A stretch of 64,000 nucleotides of DNA, from contig NZ_JAAZQJ010000003.1 in the NCBI RefSeq assembly GCF_012275375.1, forward strand, positions 1 to 64,000, written 5' to 3'. The position numbers and the translations under genes were made by a program. The notes below the pieces were generated by a model. It was not told the DNA's origin. It did not search any database and saw nothing but the letters and a program-made list of their open reading frames with translations. Shown piece by piece: positions 10,443 through 18,694 of this stretch. The stretch comes from Dyella sp. SG609 (GTDB lineage Bacteria; Pseudomonadota; Gammaproteobacteria; Xanthomonadales; Rhodanobacteraceae). Positions within the stretch are counted from its first letter, which is position 1. The number at the start of each line of letters is the position of its first letter.

Positions 10443-12506
10443 ATGCGGACTTGGTTTGTCGCTGCCATGTTGGCGGCTGCGGGAAGTGTTGGCGTTGCGG
10501 GTGAACTGCCAAGGGCTGGCGTTTCTGCGCCCTCTGCGGTGGCGTCCCCGTCGAACGCATCGGGCTTCGATGTCGCCGATATGGATCTTAAGGTCCGTCC
10601 GCAGGACGACTTCTACCGTTACGTCAACGGCGGCTGGCTCGATGCGGCGCAAATCCCGGCGGATGCGGAGCGCATTACGCCTTCTTCCGAACTCGATAAA
10701 GTCATCCGGCAGAGGCTGCGCCAGCTGGTCGAGGCCGTACCGGCTGACGCGAAAGGCGATCGGCAGAAAATAGCCTGGCTTTATCGGAGTTTCCTGGACG
10801 AGGCCGCGCTGGAAAAGCTGGGCGTGCGCCCCTTGGCTCAGGATCTGGAGCGCATCCGGCACGCGCGCACCGTCGGCGATATCTGCGCACTGATGGGGCA
10901 GCTCGGAAGCATCGGCGTCGATAGTCCATTCAGCAATTCCGTACTCAACGACGCGGACGATCCCGGCCAATATGCCTTGACGCTTTACCAGAGCGGCTTG
11001 GGCATGCCGAACCGCGACTATTACCTGGACGATACCGATCATTTCCGCGAAGTGCGCGCGGCCTACCGCAAGCACGTCGCCACCCTGCTGCGTATGGCGG
11101 GCGACGTCGACGCCGAAGCGGAAGCCACGCAGGTCGTTGCCCTGGAAACGCAGCTTGCCAAAGCCCAATGGCCTGCTTCGGAGCTTGGCGATCCGAGCAA
11201 GACCCACAACAAGGTGCGGCTGAAGGATCTCCCGCGCACGGCCCCTGGCATTGACTGGCCGGCCTATCTCAAAGCATCGCAAGCCACCGGCGGCATCGAT
11301 TCGCTCATCCTCGCGCAGCCGGATTTCTTCGCCGCATTAGGCCGGATGCTGCAAGACACTCCGGCGCCGGTATGGCAGGCCTATCTGCGCTACCGCCTGC
11401 TGAGCGCCTATGCGCCTTTCCTCAGCCGCGCCTGGGTCGATGAAGGCTTTGCTTTCGAAAGCACCATGCTGCGGGGTATTCCGCAGAACACGTCGCGCTG
11501 GGAACGGGGCCTGGACCTGGTTGAAACATCGATGGGCGAAGGCCTGGGCCGGCTCTACGTCGAACGGTACTTTCCGCCGTCGTCCAAGCAGAAGTTGCAG
11601 GACATGGTGAAACACCTGGTGGAAGCCTTCCGCCAGGAGATCGATACGCAGGATTGGATGGCGCCATCCACCAAGCTGAAGGCGAAGGAAAAGCTCGCCA
11701 GGCTGCATGTCAAAATAGGTTATCCCGACCGCTGGCGCGACTACGGCAAGCTCGCCATCGAGCCTGGCGACCTGGTCGGCAATGTACGCCGGGCCAGGGC
11801 CTTCGAATATGCGCGCAATATGCACAAGCTCGGCCATCCGGTAGACAAGGGCGAGTGGTTTATTACGCCGCAGACGGTAGATGCGTATGAATTTCCGCCG
11901 CAGAACGAAGTGGTGTTCCCGGCCGGCCTGATGCAGCCGCCGTTCTTCGATCCCGAAGCAGACGATGCCGCCAACTACGGCGCCATCGGCGGCACCCTCG
12001 GGCATGAAATCAGCCATGGCTTCGATGACGGCGGCAGCCAATACGATGCCGATGGCCGGCTGCTCGGCAAGCCGGGCTGGTTTACCGAGAAGGACCGCGA
12101 GGCATTCGACCGGCGTGCACAGGCATTCGTCGCGCAATACGACGGTGTCGAGGCTGTGCCGGGCCATCGGGTCAACGGCGCCCTTACGCTGAGCGAAAAC
12201 GTTGCGGATAACACCGGGATCGCCATGGCCTACCAGGCTTATCGACTTTCACTGGATGGCAAGCCGGCTCCCGTGATCGATGGCCTGACCGGCGACCAGC
12301 GGTTCTTTATGGCATGGACCAGGAAATGGCGGGCCAAGGTGCGCGACAGCGAAACGCTGCGCCTGCTGAAAAGCAACGAGCATGCGCCGCGCACGGTGCG
12401 CGGCATCGTGCCGGTAAGGAACCAGGACGCGTTCTACCGGGCCTTCGACATCAAGCCCGGGGACGCGATGTACCTGGCCCCGGCGGACCGGGTCAGGATC
12501 TGGTAA
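10443..12506 (+). CDS. M13 family zinc metallopeptidase (PepO/neprilysin-like), exported
   Basis: 687-aa protein with a signal peptide (MRTWFVAAMLAAAGSVGVAG) followed by the M13 N-terminal domain (DLKVRPQDDFYRYVNGGWL). The zinc site is intact: His521-Glu522-x-x-His525 in GHEISHGFDDGG, and Glu585xxxAsp589 in SENVADNTG. The C-terminus DAMYLAPADRVRIW takes the place of the usual CxVW ending. Probably a periplasmic oligopeptidase. The start is the first codon of the signal peptide; open frame upstream runs through the GNAT gene and is not coding here. Confidence 0.94.
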   Translation: MRTWFVAAMLAAAGSVGVAGELPRAGVSAPSAVASPSNASGFDVADMDLKVRPQDDFYRYVNGGWLDAAQIPADAERITPSSELDKVIRQRLRQLVEAVPADAKGDRQKIAWLYRSFLDEAALEKLGVRPLAQDLERIRHARTVGDICALMGQLGSIGVDSPFSNSVLNDADDPGQYALTLYQSGLGMPNRDYYLDDTDHFREVRAAYRKHVATLLRMAGDVDAEAEATQVVALETQLAKAQWPASELGDPSKTHNKVRLKDLPRTAPGIDWPAYLKASQATGGIDSLILAQPDFFAALGRMLQDTPAPVWQAYLRYRLLSAYAPFLSRAWVDEGFAFESTMLRGIPQNTSRWERGLDLVETSMGEGLGRLYVERYFPPSSKQKLQDMVKHLVEAFRQEIDTQDWMAPSTKLKAKEKLARLHVKIGYPDRWRDYGKLAIEPGDLVGNVRRARAFEYARNMHKLGHPVDKGEWFITPQTVDAYEFPPQNEVVFPAGLMQPPFFDPEADDAANYGAIGGTLGHEISHGFDDGGSQYDADGRLLGKPGWFTEKDREAFDRRAQAFVAQYDGVEAVPGHRVNGALTLSENVADNTGIAMAYQAYRLSLDGKPAPVIDGLTGDQRFFMAWTRKWRAKVRDSETLRLLKSNEHAPRTVRGIVPVRNQDAFYRAFDIKPGDAMYLAPADRVRIW

Positions 12507-12507
12507 T

Positions 12508-12526
12508 GGCGGGGGATTATCCCGCC
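12508..12526 (+). terminator. Possible weak terminator after the M13 peptidase gene
   Basis: GGCGGG, a 7-base loop and CCCGCC form a hairpin right after the stop codon. Only a short CGCTT follows, so intrinsic termination would be weak. Confidence 0.35.
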
Positions 12527-12680
12527 GCTTAAGGCCGCCCCGGTGCAAGGCCGGGGTGGCAGGCCCGCCGCAGCGGACAGTGCGCTAAGGTACGCGCGTG
12601 GACACCAAGCCAAGGGGCCCGGGGGCATTTGGACTTGACGTCGCGTTCAACATATCGATGCGCCTTTGGGGGGAGTTCGA

Positions 12681-13847
12681 ATGATTCGCAGGTCTGCGGT
12701 GGCGATGCTGGTCGCCTTGTCTTGTGGCGTGCCGGGGATTCATGCGGAAAAGGCGCTTGCTCCGGTGGAGGCGCGGGTGCCGTTTGCGCCAGAAGGGTTT
12801 ACCGGGACGGATGGCGCGGTCCATCTGGCTTACGAACTGCATATCACCAATTTCTATGGCGATACCGGTGCGCTGAAACCGAAAGGCTTGCAGGTCTTCG
12901 GCGATGACGCGAAGACGCCGTTGCTGGTGCTCGACAAAAACCAGCTATCCCAGTTTGTCCGGCCTTCGCCCGCCGAGCATGCGCCGGTGTCGATCGCGCC
13001 CGGAAAGCGTGCCGTCGTCTTCGTATGGATCACGCTGCCCGCCGGCGCGGCTTTACCGCACACGCTGCGCCACCATATCGAATTCGATACCGAGAAAAAG
13101 ACCGTCACCACGCTCGATGGCGCGACGGTGAAGGTCGACAGCCAGAAGCCGATGACGCTGGGGCCGCCTCTGCGTGGCGGACGGTGGCTGGCGCACGAAG
13201 GGCCCGGCAATGCGCATTCGCATCACTGGGGCAGCCTGGTGGCGGTGAATGGCGACCTGACGATTCCGCAGCGCTATGCACTGGACCTGGTTGGCGTCGA
13301 CGACGCGGGCCACGCGATGCGGCCGGGCGTCAAGGACATGCAGAAGACCACGTATGCGGATTGGATCGGTTATGGCGCGGAGGTGATCGCCGTGGCCGAT
13401 GGCGTGGTGCGCGATACCCGCGACGGCGAGCAGGAACACAAACCGCTGAGCCCGCAGCCCGAGCCGTCGTCGCTGACCGCGGATGGCCTGTTCGGCAATT
13501 ACGTGGTGCTGGAACTTCAGCCTGGCGTATTCGCCACTTATGCCCATTTGAAGAAGGGCAGCGTCAAGGTCAAGCCGGGCGACCGCGTCCATCGCGGACA
13601 GTCGCTCGGGCAGCTTGGCCAGTCCGGCAATTCGGCCGCGCCGCATCTGCATTTCCAGTTGTCGACGGCGGTGGCCTTCGAAGGATCGGAAGGGCTGCCT
13701 TACGTATTCGAGAGCTTCGATTATCTCGGGCCGGAATCGGAGGCGCAGTTGTTCGGGCAGGGCGAGGCGTGGAAGGAGTCGGCGGTGGGGCAGCGCAAGT
13801 TGCAGATGCCGTTGAATGATGTGGTGGTGCGGTTTGCGAATCCGTAG
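12681..13847 (+). CDS. Exported M23/LytM family peptidase
   Basis: 388-aa protein with a signal peptide (MIRRSAVAMLVALSCGVPGIHA), an N-terminal beta-rich domain of about 150 residues, then an M23 domain. Zn-site elements are AHSHHWGS, RYALDLVGVD, and the HLHF motif in GNSAAPHLHFQL, with TYAHLKKGSVKVKPGDRV between them. Family members cleave peptidoglycan cross-links or other peptides in the periplasm. The ATG at 12681 is preferred over the TTG at 12666 because it begins the signal peptide and a GGGGGAG precedes it. Confidence 0.9.
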   Translation: MIRRSAVAMLVALSCGVPGIHAEKALAPVEARVPFAPEGFTGTDGAVHLAYELHITNFYGDTGALKPKGLQVFGDDAKTPLLVLDKNQLSQFVRPSPAEHAPVSIAPGKRAVVFVWITLPAGAALPHTLRHHIEFDTEKKTVTTLDGATVKVDSQKPMTLGPPLRGGRWLAHEGPGNAHSHHWGSLVAVNGDLTIPQRYALDLVGVDDAGHAMRPGVKDMQKTTYADWIGYGAEVIAVADGVVRDTRDGEQEHKPLSPQPEPSSLTADGLFGNYVVLELQPGVFATYAHLKKGSVKVKPGDRVHRGQSLGQLGQSGNSAAPHLHFQLSTAVAFEGSEGLPYVFESFDYLGPESEAQLFGQGEAWKESAVGQRKLQMPLNDVVVRFANP

Positions 13848-13907
13848 CCATTCGTTCGCCTTCAGTCCGGGCGGGCACAACCTGATCACAAGGAAGGGAG
13901 GTGGCTT

Positions 13908-14333
13908 ATGCGCTGGGCAAAAATCATCGGCCTGCTGGTTGCAGGAGCGATTGTCGGCGGCCTGCTGACGGGCTTCGCGGTATTTGAATACATGAAGCAA
14001 ATAGGCGTGGATTGGAATCAATGGGCAGCTTCGGAGCGTGACGAATCGAAAGTTGCCGATGCCATGATGACTTTGGGTTCGCTCAAAAGTCTTCGCGCCG
14101 AAGATGTGGACGGTGCTGAAAAAGGCCTGGAGTCGCGGCTGAACAGCCATATTTATGAGCTGGCCTTGATGAAGAGGACAGGCCACGATCCGAAGGGCGA
14201 TACATCCAAGGCGCTATCAGCGATCGCGAAGTACCGGGAAACGTATCGCTGGACCAGCGGCAATCCGGAAGTGGACAAATTGACCACGAATGCTCTGAGC
14301 GAAGCGATCAGCGGCTCGCCGAAGGATCACTGA
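13908..14333 (+). CDS. Hypothetical protein with one N-terminal membrane anchor
   Basis: 141 aa. A single transmembrane segment (IIGLLVAGAIVGGLLTGFAVF) is followed by a charged, helical domain (DESKVADAMMTLGSLKSLRAEDVDGAEKGLESRLN), with repeated leucine and alanine positions suggesting a helical bundle. Start supported by GGGAGG 7 bp upstream. I do not recognise a family. Possibly periplasmic. Confidence 0.7.
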   Translation: MRWAKIIGLLVAGAIVGGLLTGFAVFEYMKQIGVDWNQWAASERDESKVADAMMTLGSLKSLRAEDVDGAEKGLESRLNSHIYELALMKRTGHDPKGDTSKALSAIAKYRETYRWTSGNPEVDKLTTNALSEAISGSPKDH

Positions 14334-14351
14334 CCTCAATGCCATCGGATA

Positions 14352-14470
14352 TGTCTGTAAATTGCTCCTTGTGCGCACAACACGAGCGTGCGCCTACAGA
14401 CAACCCAAAATCCATTTGATAGCGTGGCAGGCGTTGCTCGCGGTGTGTTTTAGGGCGCGTCGCGAGCAAC
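14352..14470. other. Nested inverted repeats, possible structured RNA
   Basis: TGTCTGTA (14352-14359) pairs with TACAGACA (14395-14402) and encloses the perfect palindrome TTGTGCGCACAA (14369-14380). Downstream, GTTGCTCGCG (14433-14442) pairs perfectly with CGCGAGCAAC (14461-14470) across 18 bases. No T-run follows either, so simple terminators are unlikely. Confidence 0.5.
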
Positions 14471-14558
14471 CATGGCAGCAATGCTGTGAGAAGCGCGGGC
14501 CAAGGGTGCAGCAACACCCCTGACCCGCTGACCATCACCAACTAAACAGGAGTTGATC

Positions 14559-14660
14559 ATGGCTGTGCCAGATCATACGTCACTTGTCCGCTCGCCGATC
14601 CCCAGGGCGACACATCCGCCGGCTAACCGGGCTGTCCGCCGTCTTTGCGGACACGGTTGA
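14559..14660 (+). CDS. Putative 33-aa small protein or leader peptide
   Basis: ATG at 14559 is preceded by ACAGGAGT, a good ribosome binding site 7 bp away. It encodes a basic, proline- and arginine-rich peptide (MAVPDHTSLVRSPIPRATHP...RRLCGHG). Codons 26-32 overlap a perfect hairpin, TGTCCGC (14633-14639) and GCGGACA (14647-14653). That arrangement could be a leader peptide controlling the 14895 gene, or a free-standing small protein. Not recognised; coding status uncertain. Confidence 0.4.
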   Translation: MAVPDHTSLVRSPIPRATHPPANRAVRRLCGHG

Positions 14661-14894
14661 AGAACCGCGGTCTAAGAGTTTTCGCAGGTAATAATTCCTA
14701 GCCGTGAAACCCGGCGCGTTGCCTCGTGCAACGGCGAAAGCGACTGAAGCCGCAACCCACTTCATCAATCAAGCCGCCCGGCGCCTGTGTTCCAGGTGGT
14801 CGGTAAACCTCGAGTCCGTGTGGTCGCGGCACGTCGTGCTGTCTGGCGGCGTGCCGTTCTCGGGACGAGGGCGGCGTAGAGCAAGGAGTTGCTT

Positions 14895-15200
14895 ATGGAC
14901 GTTTATGGCGAGGCGTGGCTGAGCCGCCACGTGGACTATTTTTCGGATCCGGAGGCGGGGCCGGATGCGTTGTTGAACGATGCGACGGAGTGGCTGCATT
15001 TCGCGCATAACGCGATTCGATTGCTGGCGGAACTGGCTGACGAACACGGCAGCGTGAATGCGCAGCGCTTGCCGGTGATGCTGGAAAGCATCGCAACGTT
15101 TATCGAAATGGGCACGCGCTGCGCGACGCAGGCGCATTTGCGGATGCAGTGGCTGCAAGTGAAGGAGGTGGTGTCGGAGCGTCCAAGCCCGGCATCCTGA
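14895..15200 (+). CDS. Small hypothetical helical protein (101 aa; DUF3077/DUF6124-like?)
   Basis: MDVYGEAWLSRHVDYFSDPE, then LLNDATEWLHFAHNAIRLLAELADEHG and RLPVMLESIATFIEMGTRCA, predicted as two to three amphipathic helices. The pattern recalls the small DUF3077/DUF6124 proteins of pseudomonads, but that is from memory and weak. AAGGAG lies 6 bp before the ATG. It is followed by REP-like elements. Confidence 0.65.
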   Translation: MDVYGEAWLSRHVDYFSDPEAGPDALLNDATEWLHFAHNAIRLLAELADEHGSVNAQRLPVMLESIATFIEMGTRCATQAHLRMQWLQVKEVVSERPSPAS

Positions 15201-15515
15201 TCAACCCCACCTACACCCTTACCGTCATCCCGGCGCAGGCCGGGATCCAGTAACGTCACGGTTCGATGGTCGCGAAGGACTCCAAGAGCAAAGTCTTTGG
15301 ATGCATTCGCCCGACTGCGGCGCCTCGCTACTGGATCCCGGCCTGCGCCGGGATGACGAGCAGGGGGTGCATCGCTGTGCCCTGCCTCGCGTGCTCTGGG
15401 AGGGGCGATGAGTGCAGTCCCATTTGCTGGGTTCTCATGGTAGAAGGCTATCGGCTCAAGGGCTTTCGCTGACGGCGTAGCCCTTTCAAGGAAAGGCTCT
15501 GGCGATAGGGAATCT
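15201..15515. other. Intergenic stretch holding paired REP elements
   Basis: 315 bp with no gene. The REP pair at 15223-15360 occupies about half; the rest carries GC-rich short repeats such as GGCTATCGGCTCAAGGGC with no clear function. Confidence 0.6.
15223..15360. repeat. REP pair in opposite orientation (BIME-like)
   Basis: CGTCATCCCGGCGCAGGCCG...GATCCAG at 15223-15250 faces its near-exact reverse complement at 15331-15360 (CTGGATCCCGGCCTGCGCCG...GATGACGAG). Each unit is itself a GC-rich palindrome. The same unit occurs at 101-124, 36711-36742, 39051-39079 and, diverged, 39137-39164. Confidence 0.85.
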
Positions 15516-16118
15516 ATGGAGTACCGTCATTCAAAATGGCTCTCCCGGGAAATTCTGGGTTTCGCCGCGCTGCCTGCCGGTTTCCTTATCGCAGCGTTCG
15601 AGCCGTCTCTATGTTCAAGCGCCAGTGCGCAAATCTCATTGGGTGTAGTTGGGGCGTCCCTGCTCGTACTGCTGATCTGCGGCTATCTATACGTCAGCCG
15701 CTATCGCATCAAACTCGCCCCGGACGGCATATCCATTACCGGCCTGTCCCGTACTCGATCCATACCATTCAGCACGATCGTTCATGTGGTCACCATAAAG
15801 GCTCCAAGAAGCGGAACGGATTCATGGCTGCTGGACAAGGACGACACCATCATCGCGAAGATCGATGGAGGCCTGCTCGGATTCGACGAGCTGATGGCAA
15901 GTCTCGGTGAGCGACTGAGTCCATATCAGGTCATCCTGTATCGCCGCACATATGGGATGTGGGAGATGCAGGTGGCCGGTGACAAGAAGTGGGTGCCGAG
16001 CGAATGTCCGCGCTCGGTGGCCAAGGCAGTCGCTAGGCAATCCGTGATCTTGATCGTCGGACTGATTTTGCTGACCGCATCGGCGCTACTTGCGCATTGG
16101 GTGTCGGCACCGCACTAG
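15516..16118 (+). CDS. Hypothetical membrane protein with PH-like domain
   Basis: 200 aa with two N-terminal hydrophobic segments (about 14-27 and 40-60), a soluble middle part (YRIKLAPDGISITGLSRTRS, then PFSTIVHVVTI), and a C-terminal transmembrane helix (SVILIVGLILLTASALLAHW). The middle resembles bacterial PH-domain proteins, in which a strand-rich unit follows paired membrane helices. I cannot name the family. A single-gene unit, convergent with the hydrolase gene on the other strand. Confidence 0.7.
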   Translation: MEYRHSKWLSREILGFAALPAGFLIAAFEPSLCSSASAQISLGVVGASLLVLLICGYLYVSRYRIKLAPDGISITGLSRTRSIPFSTIVHVVTIKAPRSGTDSWLLDKDDTIIAKIDGGLLGFDELMASLGERLSPYQVILYRRTYGMWEMQVAGDKKWVPSECPRSVAKAVARQSVILIVGLILLTASALLAHWVSAPH

Positions 16119-16175
16119 TCAAACATCGGGACGGGCGTCCGCATTCGATCCGGCGCGGACGCCCGCCGCAGCTTC

Positions 16176-17096
16176 TTACTTCACCGGCTTGCCGTCGATA
16201 AAGTTATGAACCGCCGAAACCGTGGTCTGCGTAGCTTCTTCCATTAACCAATGCCCCGCACCGGGAACCACCAGCTCAGTGACATTAGTCGCGGCATTAC
16301 GCATCACCACCGCCTCATTCGACCCAAACGACTTCTCGCCGCCCACCGCCAGCACCGGCATGGTGAGCTTGGTTGCCATCGCGGCCTTGTTGTCCTCGGC
16401 ATCCTTGCGAATGGCGCGGAACTGCAGAAAGGCGTCGTGCATGGCGCCAGGTCTGGCATAGAGCTCCGCGTAATGCTGCCGCGTCGCCTCGTCGATCTTC
16501 GACGGCGTGCCGGCAAACTCATTCCAGAATCGGTCCAGGTAAATGCGTTCACGGCCGGCCACCAGGCGCTCCATATCCGGTCCGCCAAAATCGAAATGCC
16601 ACAGGGCCGGCCAGCGCACGATCTGGTCCCACGGCGGGATGCCGGGAACGGGGGCATCCATCACCACCAGCCGGTCCGTCTTGTCCGGATAACGGGCGGC
16701 GTAGGCATACGCCACCATGGTGCCGATGTCATGGCCTACCACGGCGGCATGGTCGATACCCAGCTTGGCCAGCACGCCGCGGACGTCGGCGGCCTGCGAT
16801 CGTTTGTCATAACCCTCTTCCGGGTGCGACGACAGACCCATGCCGCGCAGATCCGGCACAACGACGGTGTGGTTGCGCATCAGGTCCGTCGCCAGCGGCA
16901 CCCACATATCGCCGGTGTCGCCAAAACCGTGCAGCAACACGACAGCAGGGCCTTTGCCGCCGACGCGCACATGGATGGTGGCGCCGTTGGTCTCGATATC
17001 CTGCACACGAAACGACGAGGGAAATGGTTGAACGCTGGCGGCGGCTGGAACACTCGATGCGGCCAGCAGGCACGCGATCAGGAAGCGGCGAATCAT
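16176..17096 (-). CDS. Exported alpha/beta hydrolase (epoxide hydrolase-like)
   Basis: 306-aa protein with a signal peptide (MIRRFLIACLLAASSVPAAA). Oxyanion motif HGFGDTGDMW and nucleophile elbow GHDIGTM give Asp123, as in epoxide hydrolases and dehalogenases. The catalytic His is in PGAGHWLMEEA. The start at 17096 is chosen for the signal peptide, with GGGAG upstream; longer frames add an implausible leader. Substrate unknown; related exported hydrolases often act on xenobiotic or ester substrates. Confidence 0.88.
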   Translation of the reverse strand: MIRRFLIACLLAASSVPAAASVQPFPSSFRVQDIETNGATIHVRVGGKGPAVVLLHGFGDTGDMWVPLATDLMRNHTVVVPDLRGMGLSSHPEEGYDKRSQAADVRGVLAKLGIDHAAVVGHDIGTMVAYAYAARYPDKTDRLVVMDAPVPGIPPWDQIVRWPALWHFDFGGPDMERLVAGRERIYLDRFWNEFAGTPSKIDEATRQHYAELYARPGAMHDAFLQFRAIRKDAEDNKAAMATKLTMPVLAVGGEKSFGSNEAVVMRNAATNVTELVVPGAGHWLMEEATQTTVSAVHNFIDGKPVK

Positions 17097-17477
17097 GGCT
17101 GGACTCCCAAGGCAGTGAATGACTGATGGATGGTTTCCCGGCACTGGACGCTGCGGCTTGCCTGCCTCGTCCAGCAGCTAGTTCAGGGTGGGCCGACACG
17201 TACATATGATCGCTGGCGCCACCGTCCCGCTCCCGGCCGCAGATCGCTATGTCGTGGCTTCGGTAGTGTGGCAGGTAGTGTCCGCGACTGCCCTTGGGAA
17301 CAGCTTGCGCCGGGCCAGGTCCTGAGACGTGCTACGGGCACGGCGGACTCGTTCGATCAGGTCGAACGAGTCGCCCGGCCTTTAAAGGAGCAAGCCACGC
17401 CCGCTGGTGACTTCCAGCATGTGTGGAGCGGCCGGATCGAGCCTAGCCTACGAAGCTTGCCGTTCCGCGGATCCGCT
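17097..17477. other. Intergenic stretch with a strong hairpin
   Basis: 381 bp between divergent genes without a credible coding region. Its most notable content is the perfect 11-bp stem at 17346-17372, followed by the palindrome CCTTTAAAGG at 17379-17388. Confidence 0.6.
17346..17372. promoter_or_regulatory. Perfect inverted repeat, 11-bp arms
   Basis: GACTCGTTCGA (17346-17356), loop TCAGG, TCGAACGAGTC (17362-17372). No T-run follows, so it is more like an operator or a structured leader than a terminator. It lies about 105 bp upstream of the gene fragment at 17478. Confidence 0.45.
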
Positions 17478-17690
17478 ATGAAGACATGGAGTCGGTGGTG
17501 CCTTTCGCTGGCCGGAATGCTTTGCGCCATGCCCCTGCTGGCGCAATCGGCGTCCTTCCAGTTTCTTGGAAAGCCGGGCGCATATCTGGTGGGATTGAAA
17601 GTGGTCGAGCAGTACGACCGCTCGCGCAGCTTTCCTGCGACCCTTTTGCTCAGCGACCAACTCGATGCTGGAGTGCCTTGGAATGAATGA
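17478..17690 (+). pseudogene. N-terminal remnant of an exported dienelactone-hydrolase-like protein
   Basis: 70 codons: a signal peptide (MKTWSRWCLSLAGMLCAMPL) then FQFLGKPGAYLVGLKVVEQYDRSRSF. That segment matches the start of exported alpha/beta hydrolases I know from this group, which go on for some 300 residues through an RPIQTLIWYPA-like segment. Here the frame breaks off right after the YDRSRSF motif and stops, overlapping the DUF4288-like gene. No hydrolase core follows. I infer a deletion remnant; a real 70-aa exported protein is the alternative. Confidence 0.5.
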
Positions 17691-18102
17691 CCGTGGCGCA
17701 CGGCTGTCGGCCGCGACCTCACCCGTGGGGTGGTACGTGGGATCGTATCTCCTGCGTTTTATCGAACTCGAAGCGGCAGGCAACGACGATCCCGATGCCG
17801 ATTTTCTGGTCTGGGAAAATACGGTCATCGTTGAAGCCGGAGATCTCGATGAGGCTTTCCGAAAGATAGAGGCCATCGGGCTGCAACATACCGAACCCTA
17901 TAAAGGTGGCCATGACGGCGTTCCCGTGCGATGGGTCTTCGAAGGCATTACCGAACTCCTGCCTGTTTACGAGCGGCTTCAGGACGGCGCGGAGATCATG
18001 TGGGCGGAGAGGGAGTCGGTCAAACTCAGCGCGCTTCGTGCTCAGTCGATGTCGCTGGAGGAAATTCGGGCGCGGTTCCGGCGCGGAGAAGCCCAGGAAT
18101 AG
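17683..18102 (+). CDS. DUF4288-like protein
   Basis: 139 aa. The core WYVGSYLLRFIELEAAG, then FLVWENTVIVEAGDLDEAFRKIEAIG, with a later WVFEGITELLPVYERLQDGAEIMW, fits DUF4288, a small alpha/beta family of unknown function. An ATG at 17665 in the same frame is possible; the ATG at 17683 overlaps the stop of the upstream fragment. The C-terminal tail (SLEEIRARFRRGEAQE) is charged. It is followed within 60 bp by a membrane protein gene and may be cotranscribed with it. Confidence 0.7.
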   Translation: MNDRGARLSAATSPVGWYVGSYLLRFIELEAAGNDDPDADFLVWENTVIVEAGDLDEAFRKIEAIGLQHTEPYKGGHDGVPVRWVFEGITELLPVYERLQDGAEIMWAERESVKLSALRAQSMSLEEIRARFRRGEAQE

Positions 18103-18160
18103 CGGTGGGCCTGGGCCGCGGAAGCCCCATCGATAACCTGCTTTGCCACGCGAGGATGCC

Positions 18161-18598
18161 ATGGCTTCTTGGGAACTGCTTCTGTGGGTCATCTTCGCCA
18201 TCGTAATGGCGGGCGTCACTGTCTTTGGTGTAGGCGTCATCGCCTATATCCGTCGCGAAAACAGTTCCTACCTGGCCGAGCAGAAACTCTGGCTTTCGCT
18301 CGTCCATACGGGCCAGCCGGCGGATGGCGTGATCCGCAGCCTCCGCCTTCACTCCGATAACCTCAGTCGTGGCGGATCGCACGGGCAGTCCATGTGCGCC
18401 GTGGTTCTTGAGGTTGATTACACGGATGCCTCCGGTGCCCGGCGGACCGCGGCCATCCGCACCTATATCGAAGAAACCCTTCTGGCGGTATTCCAGGAGC
18501 CGCTCAAGGTCATTCACCTGCTTTATGACCCTGCCCATCCAGCTTCGGTCGTGATCGACCGGGGGCGTTCGCCGCTGGAGCTTGCCCGCGGCTCCTGA
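18161..18598 (+). CDS. Hypothetical membrane-anchored protein (DUF3592-like)
   Basis: 145 aa: one N-terminal transmembrane helix (LLLWVIFAIVMAGVTVFGVG), then a soluble domain (LVHTGQPADGVIRSLRLHSD, VVLEVDYTDASG, VIHLLYDPAHPASVVIDRG). The pattern of a short strand-rich domain with an 'L-YDP-P---VID' ending is like DUF3592 proteins. Start at 18161 rather than 18143 because the helix begins there and GAGG is upstream. Function unknown. Confidence 0.7.
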   Translation: MASWELLLWVIFAIVMAGVTVFGVGVIAYIRRENSSYLAEQKLWLSLVHTGQPADGVIRSLRLHSDNLSRGGSHGQSMCAVVLEVDYTDASGARRTAAIRTYIEETLLAVFQEPLKVIHLLYDPAHPASVVIDRGRSPLELARGS

Positions 18599-18604
18599 AA
18601 GCCG

Positions 18605-18621
18605 GCGCCGGTTGTCGGCGC
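18605..18621. terminator. Possible terminator between convergent genes
   Basis: GCGCCG, loop GTTGT, CGGCGC directly after the 18161 gene stop and before the end of the convergent pseudouridine-synthase homologue. No strong T-run on either strand. Confidence 0.3.
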
Positions 18622-18694
18622 TCAAGTTCCAGCGAGAAAGCGGGTGCTGGGAGATTTTCTAACCGAACCAGCAGGCTGGCATGTCTTCAAGACA

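Larger units (their letters stand above)
14334..14894. other. Structured intergenic region with a short ORF
   Basis: About 560 bp without a normal-sized gene. It contains nested inverted repeats at 14352-14402 and 14433-14470, a 33-codon ORF at 14559-14660 and a hairpin inside that ORF. A further weak reading frame at 14704-14922 was not accepted. AAGGAG at 14883-14888 belongs to the next gene. Confidence 0.6.

Noticed and set aside
14352-14660. Retron-like or reverse-transcriptase-linked non-coding RNA
   Set aside because: Inverted repeats are suggestive, but no reverse transcriptase or effector gene is in the neighbourhood.
14704-14922. 72-codon plus-strand frame before the 14895 gene
   Set aside because: It overlaps the start and ribosome binding site of the 14895 gene, has no good site of its own and an Arg-rich tail.
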